From Streptomyces sp. WMMC500 (GTDB lineage: Bacteria; Actinomycetota; Actinomycetes; Streptomycetales; Streptomycetaceae): 64,000 bases of DNA. The notes under the pieces were generated by a model, which was given only the letters and a program-made list of their open reading frames with translations, searched no databases and was not told where the DNA came from. Both the position numbers and the translations under genes were made by a program. The stretch is from the NCBI RefSeq assembly GCF_027497195.1, contig NZ_CP114905.1, positions 6,335,001 to 6,399,000 on the forward strand, read 5' to 3'. Of this stretch, positions 53,301-61,514 are shown piece after piece (position 1 is the stretch's first letter; each line of letters opens with the position of its first letter).

Positions 53301-53608
53301 TGCACCTCGCCGTCGCCGGCGCGCAACTGCTGCGGGCGCGGCCACACCGCGTCCCGCAGCGCCGCTTCCGCGGCGGGCGTCTCGGCCGCCCCCGCGCCGC
53401 CGGCGTCCGGCTGCCGCGGCTCGGCGGCGGCGTCCGGCGCCCGGCCGCCGAGCAGCCCGCCGATCACGGCGGCGGACAGCGCCGTCGCCGTGGCCACCCG
53501 CCGCCTGGCCGCTCCGCCCAACTCCGCCCGCCCTCCGTCCGTCTCGGGTCCCGCGCACCGGCTGCCGGCCGCCTTCCGGACCGTACGCCGACGCTGTCGA
53601 CCGCTCAT
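50324..53608 (-). CDS. Secreted GH84 beta-N-acetylglucosaminidase with F5/8-type C domain
   Basis: A 1094-residue exported enzyme. A basic N-terminus and hydrophobic stretch (about 36-62, after ARRRVA) form a signal peptide. Order: GH20b-like N-domain (about 80-245), GH84 barrel from GVAENHYGRPWS (about 252-560; FQLQFQDVSYSEW at 358-370, LVTQDNYPVND, YAWNPRAYDPD), a helical region, a beta-sandwich near 700-800, an NEW3-like domain (KGLEAEVPGEVRIARGTTAR), and a C-terminal F5/8 C module ending YALEVRAVHD. It should cleave terminal GlcNAc from extracellular glycans. The catalytic pair, usually Asp-Asp, reads Gln363-Asp364 here. It is followed on the same strand, upstream, by a GntR gene; together with the importer it looks like part of a glycan-use locus. 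Confidence 0.88.
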   Translation of the reverse strand: MSGRQRRRTVRKAAGSRCAGPETDGGRAELGGAARRRVATATALSAAVIGGLLGGRAPDAAAEPRQPDAGGAGAAETPAAEAALRDAVWPRPQQLRAGDGEVHAGGQAVLVTPEDADPRALAELREVLRSFGVREFTRVRPGAPLPATGLVVHAEQAPAGPAGVAGPPPRRSAADAALRALGAGEQADLPAGGYRLAAGQYGGRDVVALAGTDAAGLFHGVQTLRELARAARTEGTLPTVSVRDWPGTAVRGVAENHYGRPWSHEQRLAQLDFMGRTKLNRYLYAPGDDRYRQADWREAYPAGQRARFRELAERARANHVTLAWAVAPGQNFCFSSGRDRKDLIAKADAMWALGVRAFQLQFQDVSYSEWACGEDADEYGTGPEAAARAQAETANALAAHLSRRHPDAAPLSLLPTEYYQDGATDYRSALAGELDERVEVAWSGVGAVPREITGGQLRAAQAAFGGHPLVTQDNYPVNDYARDRIFLGPYDGRDPAVAAGSAGVLASGMEQPAASRVPLFTVADYAWNPRAYDPDAAWRAAVRDLAADAPDPARAGAALAALAGNSASSELGAQESAYLRPLIADFWGERERASGGRQDAEKAARRLRDAFTVMRRAPDELAPLADGTFGDEVRPWLKRLARYGAAGERAVDMVTAQAAGRHEEAWQARLELQRLAGEAGLPHSAPARTWEGPPGGVVGAGVLDAFLSRALTDSDSWLGAGGAAGRGADAGASAAGGAEPLPGSSVAAAADGRPATAYEAARPPSPGTHEALVVEFDRQPLRAVTVLTQPGTGTRAEVQIRVRDKGRPAWRPVGGLDGGGWTELPAERADADAVRLVWAAGTTAPVVHEVVPWSAAEPAARLSLSRDEADVTIGGAPVVVDAELSARRPGDAGGRVTAKAPKGLEAEVPGEVRIARGTTARARIGIRATKDVAPGTYEIPVRLEDGDDAQVRTVTVHAYPAVGGPDLARAGRASSSADETPDFPAAAVADGDPGTRWSSPVEDGAWVQVRLAEPARVGEVALRWESAYAKRYRVQVSADGRRWRTAAAVDDGGGGRESVRMDERDVRYVRVQGVERATEFGYSLYALEVRAVHD

Positions 53609-53781
53609 CGCCCTCGCGTTGCGCCGCGGTTAAGGATGCCCGTACGTGTGCCGTACACCAACCCCGCGCCGCCGGCGCACGCGCCGGGCGCAGGCCGAGA
53701 GCCCACCACCGCGGCACCGCCGCTGTCAACGAGCCGGTCGGCCCCGATCCGCCCGGGGAGCGAGCCAGGGTACCCGCGCCG

Positions 53782-54480
53782 TCACGGCGCGGAGTCGGCG
53801 ACCCGCTCCTCGATGCCGACGTAGTGCTGCCGCACGGCCTCCCTGGCCCGCTCCGGGTCGCCGCTGAGGACCGCGTCGAGGATGCGGGCGTGCAGCTCGT
53901 GGATGACCTCGGGGTCGCGGTGCGGGGCGGTGGGCGCGGCACGGTGGTAGGCCACCCAGAAGAGGTCGAAGAGCTGCAGCAGCATCGCGTTGCCGAGGTC
54001 GGCGAAGAGCAGCCGGTGGAACTCCCGGTCCAGCTCGGCGATCTCCTCGGGCCGGTCCGCCGCCGCGCGCATGCCGGCGAGCACCTCGCGCAGCGAGGTG
54101 ACGCTCCGCGGCGTCAGCGCCCGCATCGCGTCGGCGATCATCCCGGACTCCAGCGCCTTGCGCAGCGCGACCAGCTCGCCGAGCGCGCGGGGTCCCTGCA
54201 TCAGCCCGTAGGGGAGGTTGTCGAGCAGCGGGGTGAAGGAGAAGTCCCGGACGAACACGCCGCTGCCGCGGCGGGTTTCGAGCACGCCCGTGGACTCCAG
54301 GGCCTTCACCGCCTCCCGGACGGAGTTGCGGCTGACGCCGAAGAGGCGGGCCAGCTCGGCCTCCGGCTTGAGCGGGTCGCCGGCCCGCAGCCCGCGCTTG
54401 ATGATGTAGTGCCTGATCTCGTCCTGCACCGTCTTGTGCAGCGGGGGCACCGTCCCCACCCGCTTGAACGCTGGTTGCAC
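53782..54480 (-). CDS. GntR-family regulator, FadR/FCD subfamily
   Basis: A 232-residue repressor. The winged helix (about 15-80: DEIRHYIIKRGLRAGDPLKP, ELARLFGVSRNSVREAVKAL, RRGSGVFVRDF) is followed by a helical FCD ligand domain with the conserved metal-site residues in LVALRKALESGMIADAM, FHRLLFADLGN and HELHARILDAVLSGD. GTG at 54480 has GGGAG six bases upstream; longer in-frame starts reach 54561. It diverges from the ABC importer operon, whose promoter is followed by an imperfect palindrome. Among FCD regulators NanR-type (sialate) members are an attractive comparison given the neighbours. Confidence 0.92.
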   Translation of the reverse strand: MQPAFKRVGTVPPLHKTVQDEIRHYIIKRGLRAGDPLKPEAELARLFGVSRNSVREAVKALESTGVLETRRGSGVFVRDFSFTPLLDNLPYGLMQGPRALGELVALRKALESGMIADAMRALTPRSVTSLREVLAGMRAAADRPEEIAELDREFHRLLFADLGNAMLLQLFDLFWVAYHRAAPTAPHRDPEVIHELHARILDAVLSGDPERAREAVRQHYVGIEERVADSAP

Positions 54481-54548
54481 CGACGTCTCCCGCCCGCTCT
54501 CGTCCACTCTCGCATCCCCACTCTCGACTCCCCGTCCTACCACGGCTC

Positions 54549-54577
54549 TTGACAGCGGCACACCGTCAACCTACGGT
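54549..54577 (+). promoter_or_regulatory. Promoter of the ABC importer operon
   Basis: TTGACA (54549-54554, full consensus) and TACGGT (54572-54577) are separated by 17 bases. This is the best promoter in the window and drives the importer/lyase/sulfatase genes. Confidence 0.75.
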
Positions 54578-54584
54578 CGCGAAC

Positions 54585-54602
54585 CTGTAGGATATCTTGC
54601 AG
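54585..54602. promoter_or_regulatory. Imperfect palindrome, probable GntR operator
   Basis: CTGTAGGAT-ATCTTGCAG is an inverted repeat with 7 of 9 positions paired, directly at the predicted transcription start. It is AT-rich against the local background and is the likely binding site of the divergently encoded FCD regulator. Confidence 0.6.
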
Positions 54603-54631
54603 ACTCCGAACGGTCCCACAGGGGGAGCCTG

Positions 54632-57274
54632 GTGACCACACAGACGGGGTCGGCCCTGAGCATCAGGGACCTGACCGTTGAGTTCGACACCCCGGCCGGC
54701 GTGGTGCGCGCGGCGGACGGCGTGAGCTACGACGTCGCCGCCGGGGAGACCCTCGGCGTCGTCGGCGAGACCGGCTCCGGCAAGAGCGTCACGGCCCTGG
54801 CGGCGCTGGGGCTGCTGTCCGCCGGGAACGTGCGGCGGGTGACGGGGCAGGCGCTGCTGGGCGACACGGACCTGCTGGCGCTGCCGGCGGACGAACTGCG
54901 CGCGGTGCTCGGCCGCGACGTGGCGATGATCTTCCAGGACCCCGGCTCGGCGCTCAACCCGGTGCAGCGCGTCGGCGACCAGATCGCGGAGGCGCTGCGG
55001 GTGCACGACCGCACCCTGACGGCGCCCGCCGCGCGGGCCCGGACGGTGGAGCTGCTCGACGAGGTGGGCGTGCCGAACCCCGCGGGGCGGTACGACGCGT
55101 ACCCGCACCAGTTCTCCGGCGGGATGTGCCAGCGGGCGGTCATCGCGATGGCGATGGCCAACCGGCCGCGGGTGCTGATCGCGGACGAGCCGACGACGGC
55201 GCTCGACGTCAGCGTGCAGGCGCAGATCCTCGACGTGCTGCGGCGGGCGGCGCGGGAGACCGGGGCGGCGACCGTGCTGATCACCCACGACCTGGGGGTG
55301 GTGGCGGAGACCGCGGACCGGCTGTGCGTCATGTACGGCGGCCGGGTGGTCGAGTCGGGCACGGTGCACGACGTCTTCGCCCGGCCCCGGCACCCGTACA
55401 CGGCGGCCCTGCTGGCGTCGCTGCCGCGCCTCGACGTCCGCGCCGACCGCCTCACGCCCATCCCGGGCCAGCCCCCGGACCTGATCGACGTGACCCCGGG
55501 CTGCCCGTTCGCGCCGCGCTGCCCGGTGGGCCACGACCGCGCACGGTGCGCGGAGGAGCGCCCGGAGCCGGTGGTGATCGGCAACGGCACGAGCGCGTGC
55601 CACTACCCCGACGAGGCGGGCCCGCCCCCAAGGGCGGTGGGACCCGAGCGGGATCCCGCGCCGCGCGCCGCGGGCACTGGCGGCGGGGCGGGTGGCGGGA
55701 CCGGCGTGCAGGGCACGGCTTCGCCGCACCACGGTGAGCAGGAGAAGTCCGGGGTGCGGCCGAGCGGCGGCGAAGGCCCGCCCGCGGCTGCACCGCGAGG
55801 CGCGGGGGCGGGAGCCGGTGTCTCCGCGTCGGATGTGCGGGCGTCTGCGGCCGAGTCGCGGCCGACTCACGCGGCGTCCGGCACCGAGGTGGGCGGGCCG
55901 CAGGAGACAGCCTCGTCGACGCGTGGCGCGACGGGGGAGTCCGGCGATCCGCCGGGTAGCAGTCGTGCGCACGACCCGGCCGGCGGCGCCCTGTCCGCGG
56001 CTGCGCCGCGTGGTGCCGCGGCGAAGTCCGCCGTCCCGGCCACGGACGCGGGCGCGTCCGCGTCGCCTCCGGCACCGGGTGCGCCCGGCGCTGCCGCTGG
56101 CGGGTCGCGGGAGGCGGCTGCGCCGCGTGGTGCGGCGGCGAAGTCCGGTACCCCGCCGGACGGCGGCTCCGCGCCGGACGGCGGGGTCGCGCTCGACGTG
56201 CGGGACGCGCGCAAGCTCTTTCCCGTCCGTACCGGCGTCTTCGCCCGCACCTCCGGGTACGTGCACGCCGTCGACGGGGTGTCGTTGCAGATATCCGCCG
56301 GGCGGACGCTCGGTCTCGTGGGGGAGTCCGGCTGCGGCAAGTCGACACTGGCGCGGATGCTGCTGCGGCTCGTCCGGCCCAGCGGCGGGGAACTGGCCGT
56401 CGCCGGGCAGGACCTCGTCCGCGCGAACCGCGGCGAGCTGCGGCGCATCCGGCAGCGGGTGCAGATGGTCTACCAGGACCCCTTCGCCTCGCTGAACCCC
56501 CGGCTCAGCGTCGGCGACAACGTCGCCGAACCCCTGCGCCTCGCCGGCGGCTTCAGCCGCCCGCAGCGGCGCGCCCGCGTGCTCGACCTCTTCGACCTTG
56601 TGGGCCTGCGCCCCGAGCACGCCGACCGCTACCCCGCCGAGTTCTCCGGCGGGCAGCGCCAGCGCGTCGCCATCGCCCGCGCCCTCGCGCTGCGCCCGCG
56701 GCTGCTGCTCCTGGACGAGCCCGTCTCCGCGCTCGACGTCTCCGTCCAGGCGCAGGTCCTCAACCTCCTCGCCGACCTCCAGCGCGAGTCCGGCATGGCC
56801 TACCTCTTCGTCAGCCACGACCTGTCCGTCGTCCGGCAGGTCGCCGACGACGTCGCCGTCATGTACCTCGGGCGGATCGTGGAGACCGGCCCCGTCGAGC
56901 GCATCTACGGCCGGCCCCGCCACCCGTACACGCGCGCGCTGCTCGACTCCGTGCCCGCCCCCGATCCCGCCGGCCGCGAGACCCGCCGCCGGGCGCCGCT
57001 CGGCGGCGACGTGCCGAGCCCGGCCGACCCCCCGTCCGGCTGCCGCTTCCGCACCCGCTGCCCGCTCGCCGTGGAGCGGTGTGCCGCCGAGGAGCCGGCG
57101 CTGCGCGACGTCGACGGCGGCCTGACCGCCTGCCACTTCGCCGAGACCCTCCGCGCCCCCGACGCCCTCCGCCGCCCCGACGTCCCCCGCGACTCCGACC
57201 CCGGCGCTGATCCCGATCCTGACCCCGATGCCCCCCGCGCCACCGGTCCCGTACCCCGCGAGGTGCGCACGTGA
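54632..57274 (+). CDS. Fused double ATPase of a peptide/nickel/sialate-type ABC importer (DppD-DppF fusion)
   Basis: An 880-residue protein joining two ABC ATPases. First domain (about 8-320): Walker A GETGSGKSV, signature FSGGMCQRAVIAMAMANRPR, DEPTTALD, and C-terminal PGCPFAPRCPVGHDRARC. Second domain (about 520-850): Walker A GESGCGKST, signature FSGGQRQRVAIARALALRPR, DEPVSALD, and a second CRFRTRCPLAVERC. Both end in the Cys-rich oligopeptide-ATPase domain. The ~190-residue linker is low complexity with repeated AAPRGAAAKS-like motifs. GTG start with GGGGGAG close upstream. Corynebacterial sialate importers have the same fusion. It heads an operon with two permeases and a binding protein. 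Confidence 0.93.
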   Translation: MTTQTGSALSIRDLTVEFDTPAGVVRAADGVSYDVAAGETLGVVGETGSGKSVTALAALGLLSAGNVRRVTGQALLGDTDLLALPADELRAVLGRDVAMIFQDPGSALNPVQRVGDQIAEALRVHDRTLTAPAARARTVELLDEVGVPNPAGRYDAYPHQFSGGMCQRAVIAMAMANRPRVLIADEPTTALDVSVQAQILDVLRRAARETGAATVLITHDLGVVAETADRLCVMYGGRVVESGTVHDVFARPRHPYTAALLASLPRLDVRADRLTPIPGQPPDLIDVTPGCPFAPRCPVGHDRARCAEERPEPVVIGNGTSACHYPDEAGPPPRAVGPERDPAPRAAGTGGGAGGGTGVQGTASPHHGEQEKSGVRPSGGEGPPAAAPRGAGAGAGVSASDVRASAAESRPTHAASGTEVGGPQETASSTRGATGESGDPPGSSRAHDPAGGALSAAAPRGAAAKSAVPATDAGASASPPAPGAPGAAAGGSREAAAPRGAAAKSGTPPDGGSAPDGGVALDVRDARKLFPVRTGVFARTSGYVHAVDGVSLQISAGRTLGLVGESGCGKSTLARMLLRLVRPSGGELAVAGQDLVRANRGELRRIRQRVQMVYQDPFASLNPRLSVGDNVAEPLRLAGGFSRPQRRARVLDLFDLVGLRPEHADRYPAEFSGGQRQRVAIARALALRPRLLLLDEPVSALDVSVQAQVLNLLADLQRESGMAYLFVSHDLSVVRQVADDVAVMYLGRIVETGPVERIYGRPRHPYTRALLDSVPAPDPAGRETRRRAPLGGDVPSPADPPSGCRFRTRCPLAVERCAAEEPALRDVDGGLTACHFAETLRAPDALRRPDVPRDSDPGADPDPDPDAPRATGPVPREVRT
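55717..56147. repeat. Five degenerate copies of a ~34-bp element in the ATPase linker
   Basis: Copies at about 55717-55754, 55784-55818, 55908-55945, 55998-56030 and 56114-56147. The last two agree at 32 of 33 bases and encode AAPRGAAAKS; the others are more degenerate. All stay in frame within the linker. Confidence 0.7.
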
Positions 57275-57377
57275 CCGCCGCCCGCACCCCCGGCCGCCCC
57301 CCGTCCCCCGCCGCTGCCGCTGCCGCTGCCGCCGATGTTCGCCGCGCGGTCGATCCCCCACGGCGCGAGGTGCGTTC

Positions 57378-58283
57378 ATGACCGACACCGCCCCGTCCAA
57401 GACCCCCGCCGCCGGCCCGTCCGCGAGGACGCCCCGCTTCGCCGCCGCCCGCCGCTTCGCCCGCTCACGCTCCGCGCTCGCCGGCGCCGCCGGGCTGCTG
57501 CTGCTCGTGCTCCTCGCCCTCCTCGCCCCCTGGGTCGCCCCCTTCGACCCCAACGAGCAGGGCGCCGACAACCTCCTCGGCCCCTCCGCCACCCACCTCC
57601 TCGGCACCGACGAACTCGGCCGCGACATCGCCTCCCGCGTCATCCACGGCACCCGCGCCTCGCTCCTCGTCGGCTTCGGCGCCGCCGCCCTCGGCGCGCT
57701 CGTCGGCGTCCCGCTCGGCCTCGTCGCCGGCTACGTCGGGCGCTGGGCCGACGCCGTCGCCATGCGGCTGACCGACCTGATGCTCGCCGTGCCCGGCATC
57801 CTGCTCGCGCTCGTCATCATCGCCGTCCTCGGCCCCGGCCGGCTGAACCTCATCCTGGCCATCGGCATCGGAGCCGTACCGGAGTTCGCCCGGCTCACCC
57901 GCGCCGCGACGCTCTCCATCCGGGAGCGCGACTTCGTCGTCGCCTCCCGCGGCATGGGCGCGCCGGCCGCCGACACCATGGTCCGTACCGTGCTCCCGAA
58001 CGTCCTCGGCCCCATCCTCGTCCAGCTCGTCGTCACCGCCTCCCTCGCGGTCGTCGTCGAGTCCGGCCTCAGCCTTCTCGGCCTCGGCACCCCGCCGCCC
58101 GCGCCCTCGTGGGGCGGGATGCTCCAGGAGGCCCGCTCGTACCTGCACCAGAGCCCCTGGTACGGCGTCTTCCCCGGGCTCTGCCTGGCGTTCACCGTCT
58201 TCTGCCTCGACCGGGTGGGCCGCGGGCTGCAACGGGCCTACGGCACGGCCGTGTCGAGCGGCGCACGGGAGGGGACGGTCTAG
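57378..58283 (+). CDS. ABC importer permease, DppC type
   Basis: A 301-residue permease. After a disordered N-terminus come the first helix (AGLLLLVLLALLAPWVAPFD) and the DppC hallmarks LLGTDELGRDIASRVIHGTR and GVPLGLVAGYVGRWAD; the coupling loop is RERDFVVASRGMGAPAADTM. GAGG lies seven bases before the ATG. The 103 bases between the ATPase gene and this start are Pro/Ala-coding-like low complexity without a gene. Confidence 0.93.
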   Translation: MTDTAPSKTPAAGPSARTPRFAAARRFARSRSALAGAAGLLLLVLLALLAPWVAPFDPNEQGADNLLGPSATHLLGTDELGRDIASRVIHGTRASLLVGFGAAALGALVGVPLGLVAGYVGRWADAVAMRLTDLMLAVPGILLALVIIAVLGPGRLNLILAIGIGAVPEFARLTRAATLSIRERDFVVASRGMGAPAADTMVRTVLPNVLGPILVQLVVTASLAVVVESGLSLLGLGTPPPAPSWGGMLQEARSYLHQSPWYGVFPGLCLAFTVFCLDRVGRGLQRAYGTAVSSGAREGTV

Positions 58284-59231
58284 ATGTACGCGTACGTCAT
58301 CCGGCGGCTGCTGCAGTTCGCCCTGGTGCTGTTCCTCGGCTCCGTCGCCGTCTGGGCGTTCGTCTTCGCGCTGCCCGGCGACCCCGCGACGGTCCTCACC
58401 GGCCCCGACGCCGCCCCCGCGGAACTGGCCGCCACCCGCGAGCGGCTCGGCCTGGACGACTCGGTGGCGCGGCAGTACGTCACCTGGCTCGGCAACGCCG
58501 TCACCGGCGACCTCGGCGACTCCTACTTCTCCGCCGAGACCGTCCGTTCCACGCTCCTCGACACCGTCCCCGCCACCGGGCAGCTCGCCGCGTTCGCCAT
58601 GGCGCTCACCCTGCTCATCGGCATCCCCGTCGGCACCGTCGTCGCGCTGCGCCCCCGCTCGTGGGCCGGCCGCGCCGCCGACGCGTACCTCACCGCCGGG
58701 CTCGCGATCCCCGCCTTCTGGCTCGGCCTGCTGCTCATCATCGTCTTCGCCGTGCAGCTCGGCGCGCTCCCCGCGGCCAGCGACTACGTGCCGCTGTTCA
58801 GCGACCCGGTGGGTGCGCTGCGGGCCACGATCCTGCCCGCGCTCGCCGTCGCCGTGCACGCCTCCAGCGTGCTCGCCCGCTTCCTGGCCGCCTCGCTGCG
58901 CGAGGTGATGGGCCGGGACTACATCCGCACCGCGCGCGCCAAGGGCGTGCCGGAGCGGTACGTCGTACGCCGGCACGCGCTGCGCAACGCCGCGCTGCCG
59001 ACCGTCACCGTCGTCGGCATCCAGCTCGGCGGCTTCCTCGGCGGCACCGTCGTCATCGAGGCGGTCTTCAACTACCCGGGCCTCGGCCGGCTCCTCTACA
59101 CCTCGATCGGCGAGCGCGACTACGCCGTCGTGCAGGGCGGCGTGCTCTTCGTCGTGGCCGCGTTCCTCTGTCTCAACCTGCTGGTCGACGTCCTCTACGC
59201 CTACCTGGACCCGCGGATCCGGCTCGCCTGA
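58284..59231 (+). CDS. ABC importer permease, DppB type
   Basis: A 315-residue partner permease. It begins MYAYVIRRLLQFALVLFLGS with the family's LPGDPA (FALPGDPATVLTGPDAAP); the coupling loop is GRDYIRTARAKGVPERYVVR followed by HALRNAALPTVTVVG; it ends YAYLDPRIRLA, as DppB proteins do. The ATG directly follows the previous TAG. The gene order ATPase, DppC, DppB, binding protein is inverted compared with classical dpp operons. Confidence 0.94.
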   Translation: MYAYVIRRLLQFALVLFLGSVAVWAFVFALPGDPATVLTGPDAAPAELAATRERLGLDDSVARQYVTWLGNAVTGDLGDSYFSAETVRSTLLDTVPATGQLAAFAMALTLLIGIPVGTVVALRPRSWAGRAADAYLTAGLAIPAFWLGLLLIIVFAVQLGALPAASDYVPLFSDPVGALRATILPALAVAVHASSVLARFLAASLREVMGRDYIRTARAKGVPERYVVRRHALRNAALPTVTVVGIQLGGFLGGTVVIEAVFNYPGLGRLLYTSIGERDYAVVQGGVLFVVAAFLCLNLLVDVLYAYLDPRIRLA

Positions 59232-59310
59232 CCCGCCCCACCGACTCCGACTCCTGAAGGACCCCGCTCCACCGACACCCGCGCACGCCCTACACCAAAG
59301 GAGTCCCGCC

Positions 59311-60846
59311 ATGGCACGACCCGCGCCACGGCTCAGCCGGCGTTCCCTGCTCAAGGCCGCCGGTCTGACGGGAGCCGGCACGCTGGCCGGAGTACCGCTG
59401 CTGACCGCCTGCGGCGAGGGCAGCACGTCCGGCGGCGCGTCCGGCCGGCTGACCCTCGGCACCACGCAGATCATGCAGTTCGACCCGTACCAGACGAACA
59501 CCGCCCTGCACATCCATGCCTTCTACGCCTACCTCCTCGACTACACGGACGACTACACGGCCACGCCCGCGGCGGCCTCGAAGTGGGAGTTCGCCGACGA
59601 CAAGAAGTCCGTGACCGTGACGCTGCGGAAGAGCGAGTTCCACTCCGGCCAGGCGGTCACCGCCGCCGACGTCGTCGCCGGCGTCGAGCGCGCCAAGGAC
59701 CCCGAGGCGGGGTTCACGCTGGCCGCGACGACCGCGTTCATCGACCGCGCCACCGCCGAGGACGACCGCACCGTACGGCTGGACTTCGCCGAGGCCGTGC
59801 CGGACGAGCTGGTCCTGGACTGGATGTTCGCCTTCCCGCTGGTCCCGGCGAAGCGGAACGAGGTCGCGGTGCTGGAGAAGGAGCCGGCCGGCTCGGGACC
59901 GTTCCTGCTGGAGGACTTCCGCCGGGACCGGCTGCTGCGGCTGAGGAAGAACCCGGACTACTGGAACAGCGGCGAGCCGCGGCTGGACGAGGTCGAGTTC
60001 CGCTTCTTCCGCGACGAGGAGTCCCTCGTCAGCGCGCTGGAGTCGGGCGACCTCGACGGCGCGCTGTACCTGTCGCTGCGCAACGCCGACCGGCTGCGCG
60101 ACCGCTTCAAGCTGGTCCAGGGCGCCGGGCGGATGGACCTCTTCTTCATGAACGGCGCCAGGCCGCCCTTCGACGACAAGAAGGTGCGCCAGGCCCTCGC
60201 CCGCGCCATCGACCGCGAACGGATCATCGACCAGGTCCGCTTCGGCCTCGGCGAGCCCGTCTACACCGCGTTCATGCCGGAGTCCCCGGCGTTCGACCCC
60301 GCCTACCTCGACTCCCACGGCTTCGACCTCGACGCCGCGGAGAAGATGCTGGACGCCGCCGGCGGGCCGCGCAAGGCGACCGCCGCGTTCGGCCCCGAGC
60401 CCGGCGCCAAGGACATCGTGCAGGCCATCCAGGCGGACTTCGAGAAGATCGGCTTCGAGCTGACGCTCCAGCCGATGGAGGAGACGGCGTTCCTCGACGC
60501 GCTGTTCGCCGGCGAGCTGGAGTGCTGCATCGCCGCGCAGCCGAACAACCTGCAGAGCCCGTCGCTGATCTCCCGCGGGCGGCAGATGCTGACCACCGAG
60601 GACAACGTGATGATGGGCGCGAGCGTGCCCGCCCGCTACGCCGCCGCCGTCGAGGCGAGCCGCACGGCGCTCACGCCCGACGCGCAGACCACGGCGTACG
60701 CGGAGCTGAACGCGGTGCTCGTCGACGAGGCGTGGGTCGTGGGGATCGCCACGCGGCCCTCGCTGGCGGCGCTGGAGAAGAACGTCAGCGGCTACGCGGT
60801 CGACAAGCGCGACTTCCTCGACCTCACGCACACGCGCACCGCCTAG
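59311..60846 (+). CDS. Family 5 extracellular solute-binding lipoprotein
   Basis: A 511-residue DppA/OppA-type binding protein. A twin-arginine signal (SRRSLLKAAG) runs into lipobox LLTAC, suggesting Tat export followed by lipidation. The family 5 signature region is present (TVTLRKSEFHSGQAVTAADV), as are GSGPFLLEDF and KVRQALARAIDRERIIDQVR. AAAGGAG precedes the ATG. In Haemophilus SatA and corynebacterial SiaE, members of this family bind sialic acids; peptides or other oligosaccharides are equally possible without biochemical data. Confidence 0.93.
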   Translation: MARPAPRLSRRSLLKAAGLTGAGTLAGVPLLTACGEGSTSGGASGRLTLGTTQIMQFDPYQTNTALHIHAFYAYLLDYTDDYTATPAAASKWEFADDKKSVTVTLRKSEFHSGQAVTAADVVAGVERAKDPEAGFTLAATTAFIDRATAEDDRTVRLDFAEAVPDELVLDWMFAFPLVPAKRNEVAVLEKEPAGSGPFLLEDFRRDRLLRLRKNPDYWNSGEPRLDEVEFRFFRDEESLVSALESGDLDGALYLSLRNADRLRDRFKLVQGAGRMDLFFMNGARPPFDDKKVRQALARAIDRERIIDQVRFGLGEPVYTAFMPESPAFDPAYLDSHGFDLDAAEKMLDAAGGPRKATAAFGPEPGAKDIVQAIQADFEKIGFELTLQPMEETAFLDALFAGELECCIAAQPNNLQSPSLISRGRQMLTTEDNVMMGASVPARYAAAVEASRTALTPDAQTTAYAELNAVLVDEAWVVGIATRPSLAALEKNVSGYAVDKRDFLDLTHTRTA

Positions 60847-61514
60847 CGGCGGGCGGCGGGTGGTTGGTGGTTGGCGGTGGGCGCCTGGCCGGTGGCCGGT
60901 GGCCGTGGGGTGGCCGGGTGGCCGGGTGGCCGGTGGCCGGGTGGTCGGCGGGCGGTTGGTGGTAGGGGCCTCGCGCCTGGCCGGTGGCCGGTCGCCGGTG
61001 GCCGGTGGTCGGCGAGCGGTGGTCGGCGGGCGGTTGGTGGTACGCGCCTGGCGCCTGGCCGGTGGCCGGTGGTCGGTCTGCGGTGGACGCGGGGCGCTGG
61101 ACGTGCCCGGGCGTCGGCGGCGCACCGGGCGCCGCCGGCCTCGCCGCCGCCCGGCCACCGTCCCGCCCGCCACGCGGCGCCGCCCGGTCACGGCTGTTCG
61201 GCCCGTCCGCCGACCTTCGTCCGCCCGTGTGCCCGCCCGTCCGCCCTGTCCGTCCGTCCACCTGTCCGGCGTCCGTCCCCCCACCGAGCCTGTCCGCCCC
61301 GCCTGCCCGCCCCGCCCGCCGCGCCAGTCTGTCCGTCCTGCCCGTCTCGCCCTCCCGTCTGCCCGCCCCTCCGCGCCGCCGCGCGACCCGCCCCGCCCCG
61401 CCCTCCTGCCCGTCCGCGTCGCCGCGACCCGACCCGTCCTGCCCGCCCGTCCCCGCCGGCCCTCCGCGGCCCGCGCCCGCACACCCGGCCCCGATCCTCC
61501 GAGAGAGGTCTCGT
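60847..61514. other. 668-base gap with strand-asymmetric low-complexity DNA
   Basis: The first ~240 bases are G/T-rich on the plus strand and made of GGTGGCCGG-type words with a 78-bp tandem duplication; the last ~370 bases are C-rich (CCCGTCCGCC-type words). No gene of normal composition is present. The lyase ribosome site GAGAGAGG lies at its end. Confidence 0.55.
60940..61075. repeat. 78-bp tandem duplication in GGTGGCCGG-rich DNA
   Basis: The 25 bases at 60940-60964 recur exactly at 61018-61042, and a 20-base word beginning GCGCCTGGCC is found at 60881, 60973 and 61051. The unit is about 78 bp with partial second copy. Confidence 0.7.
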
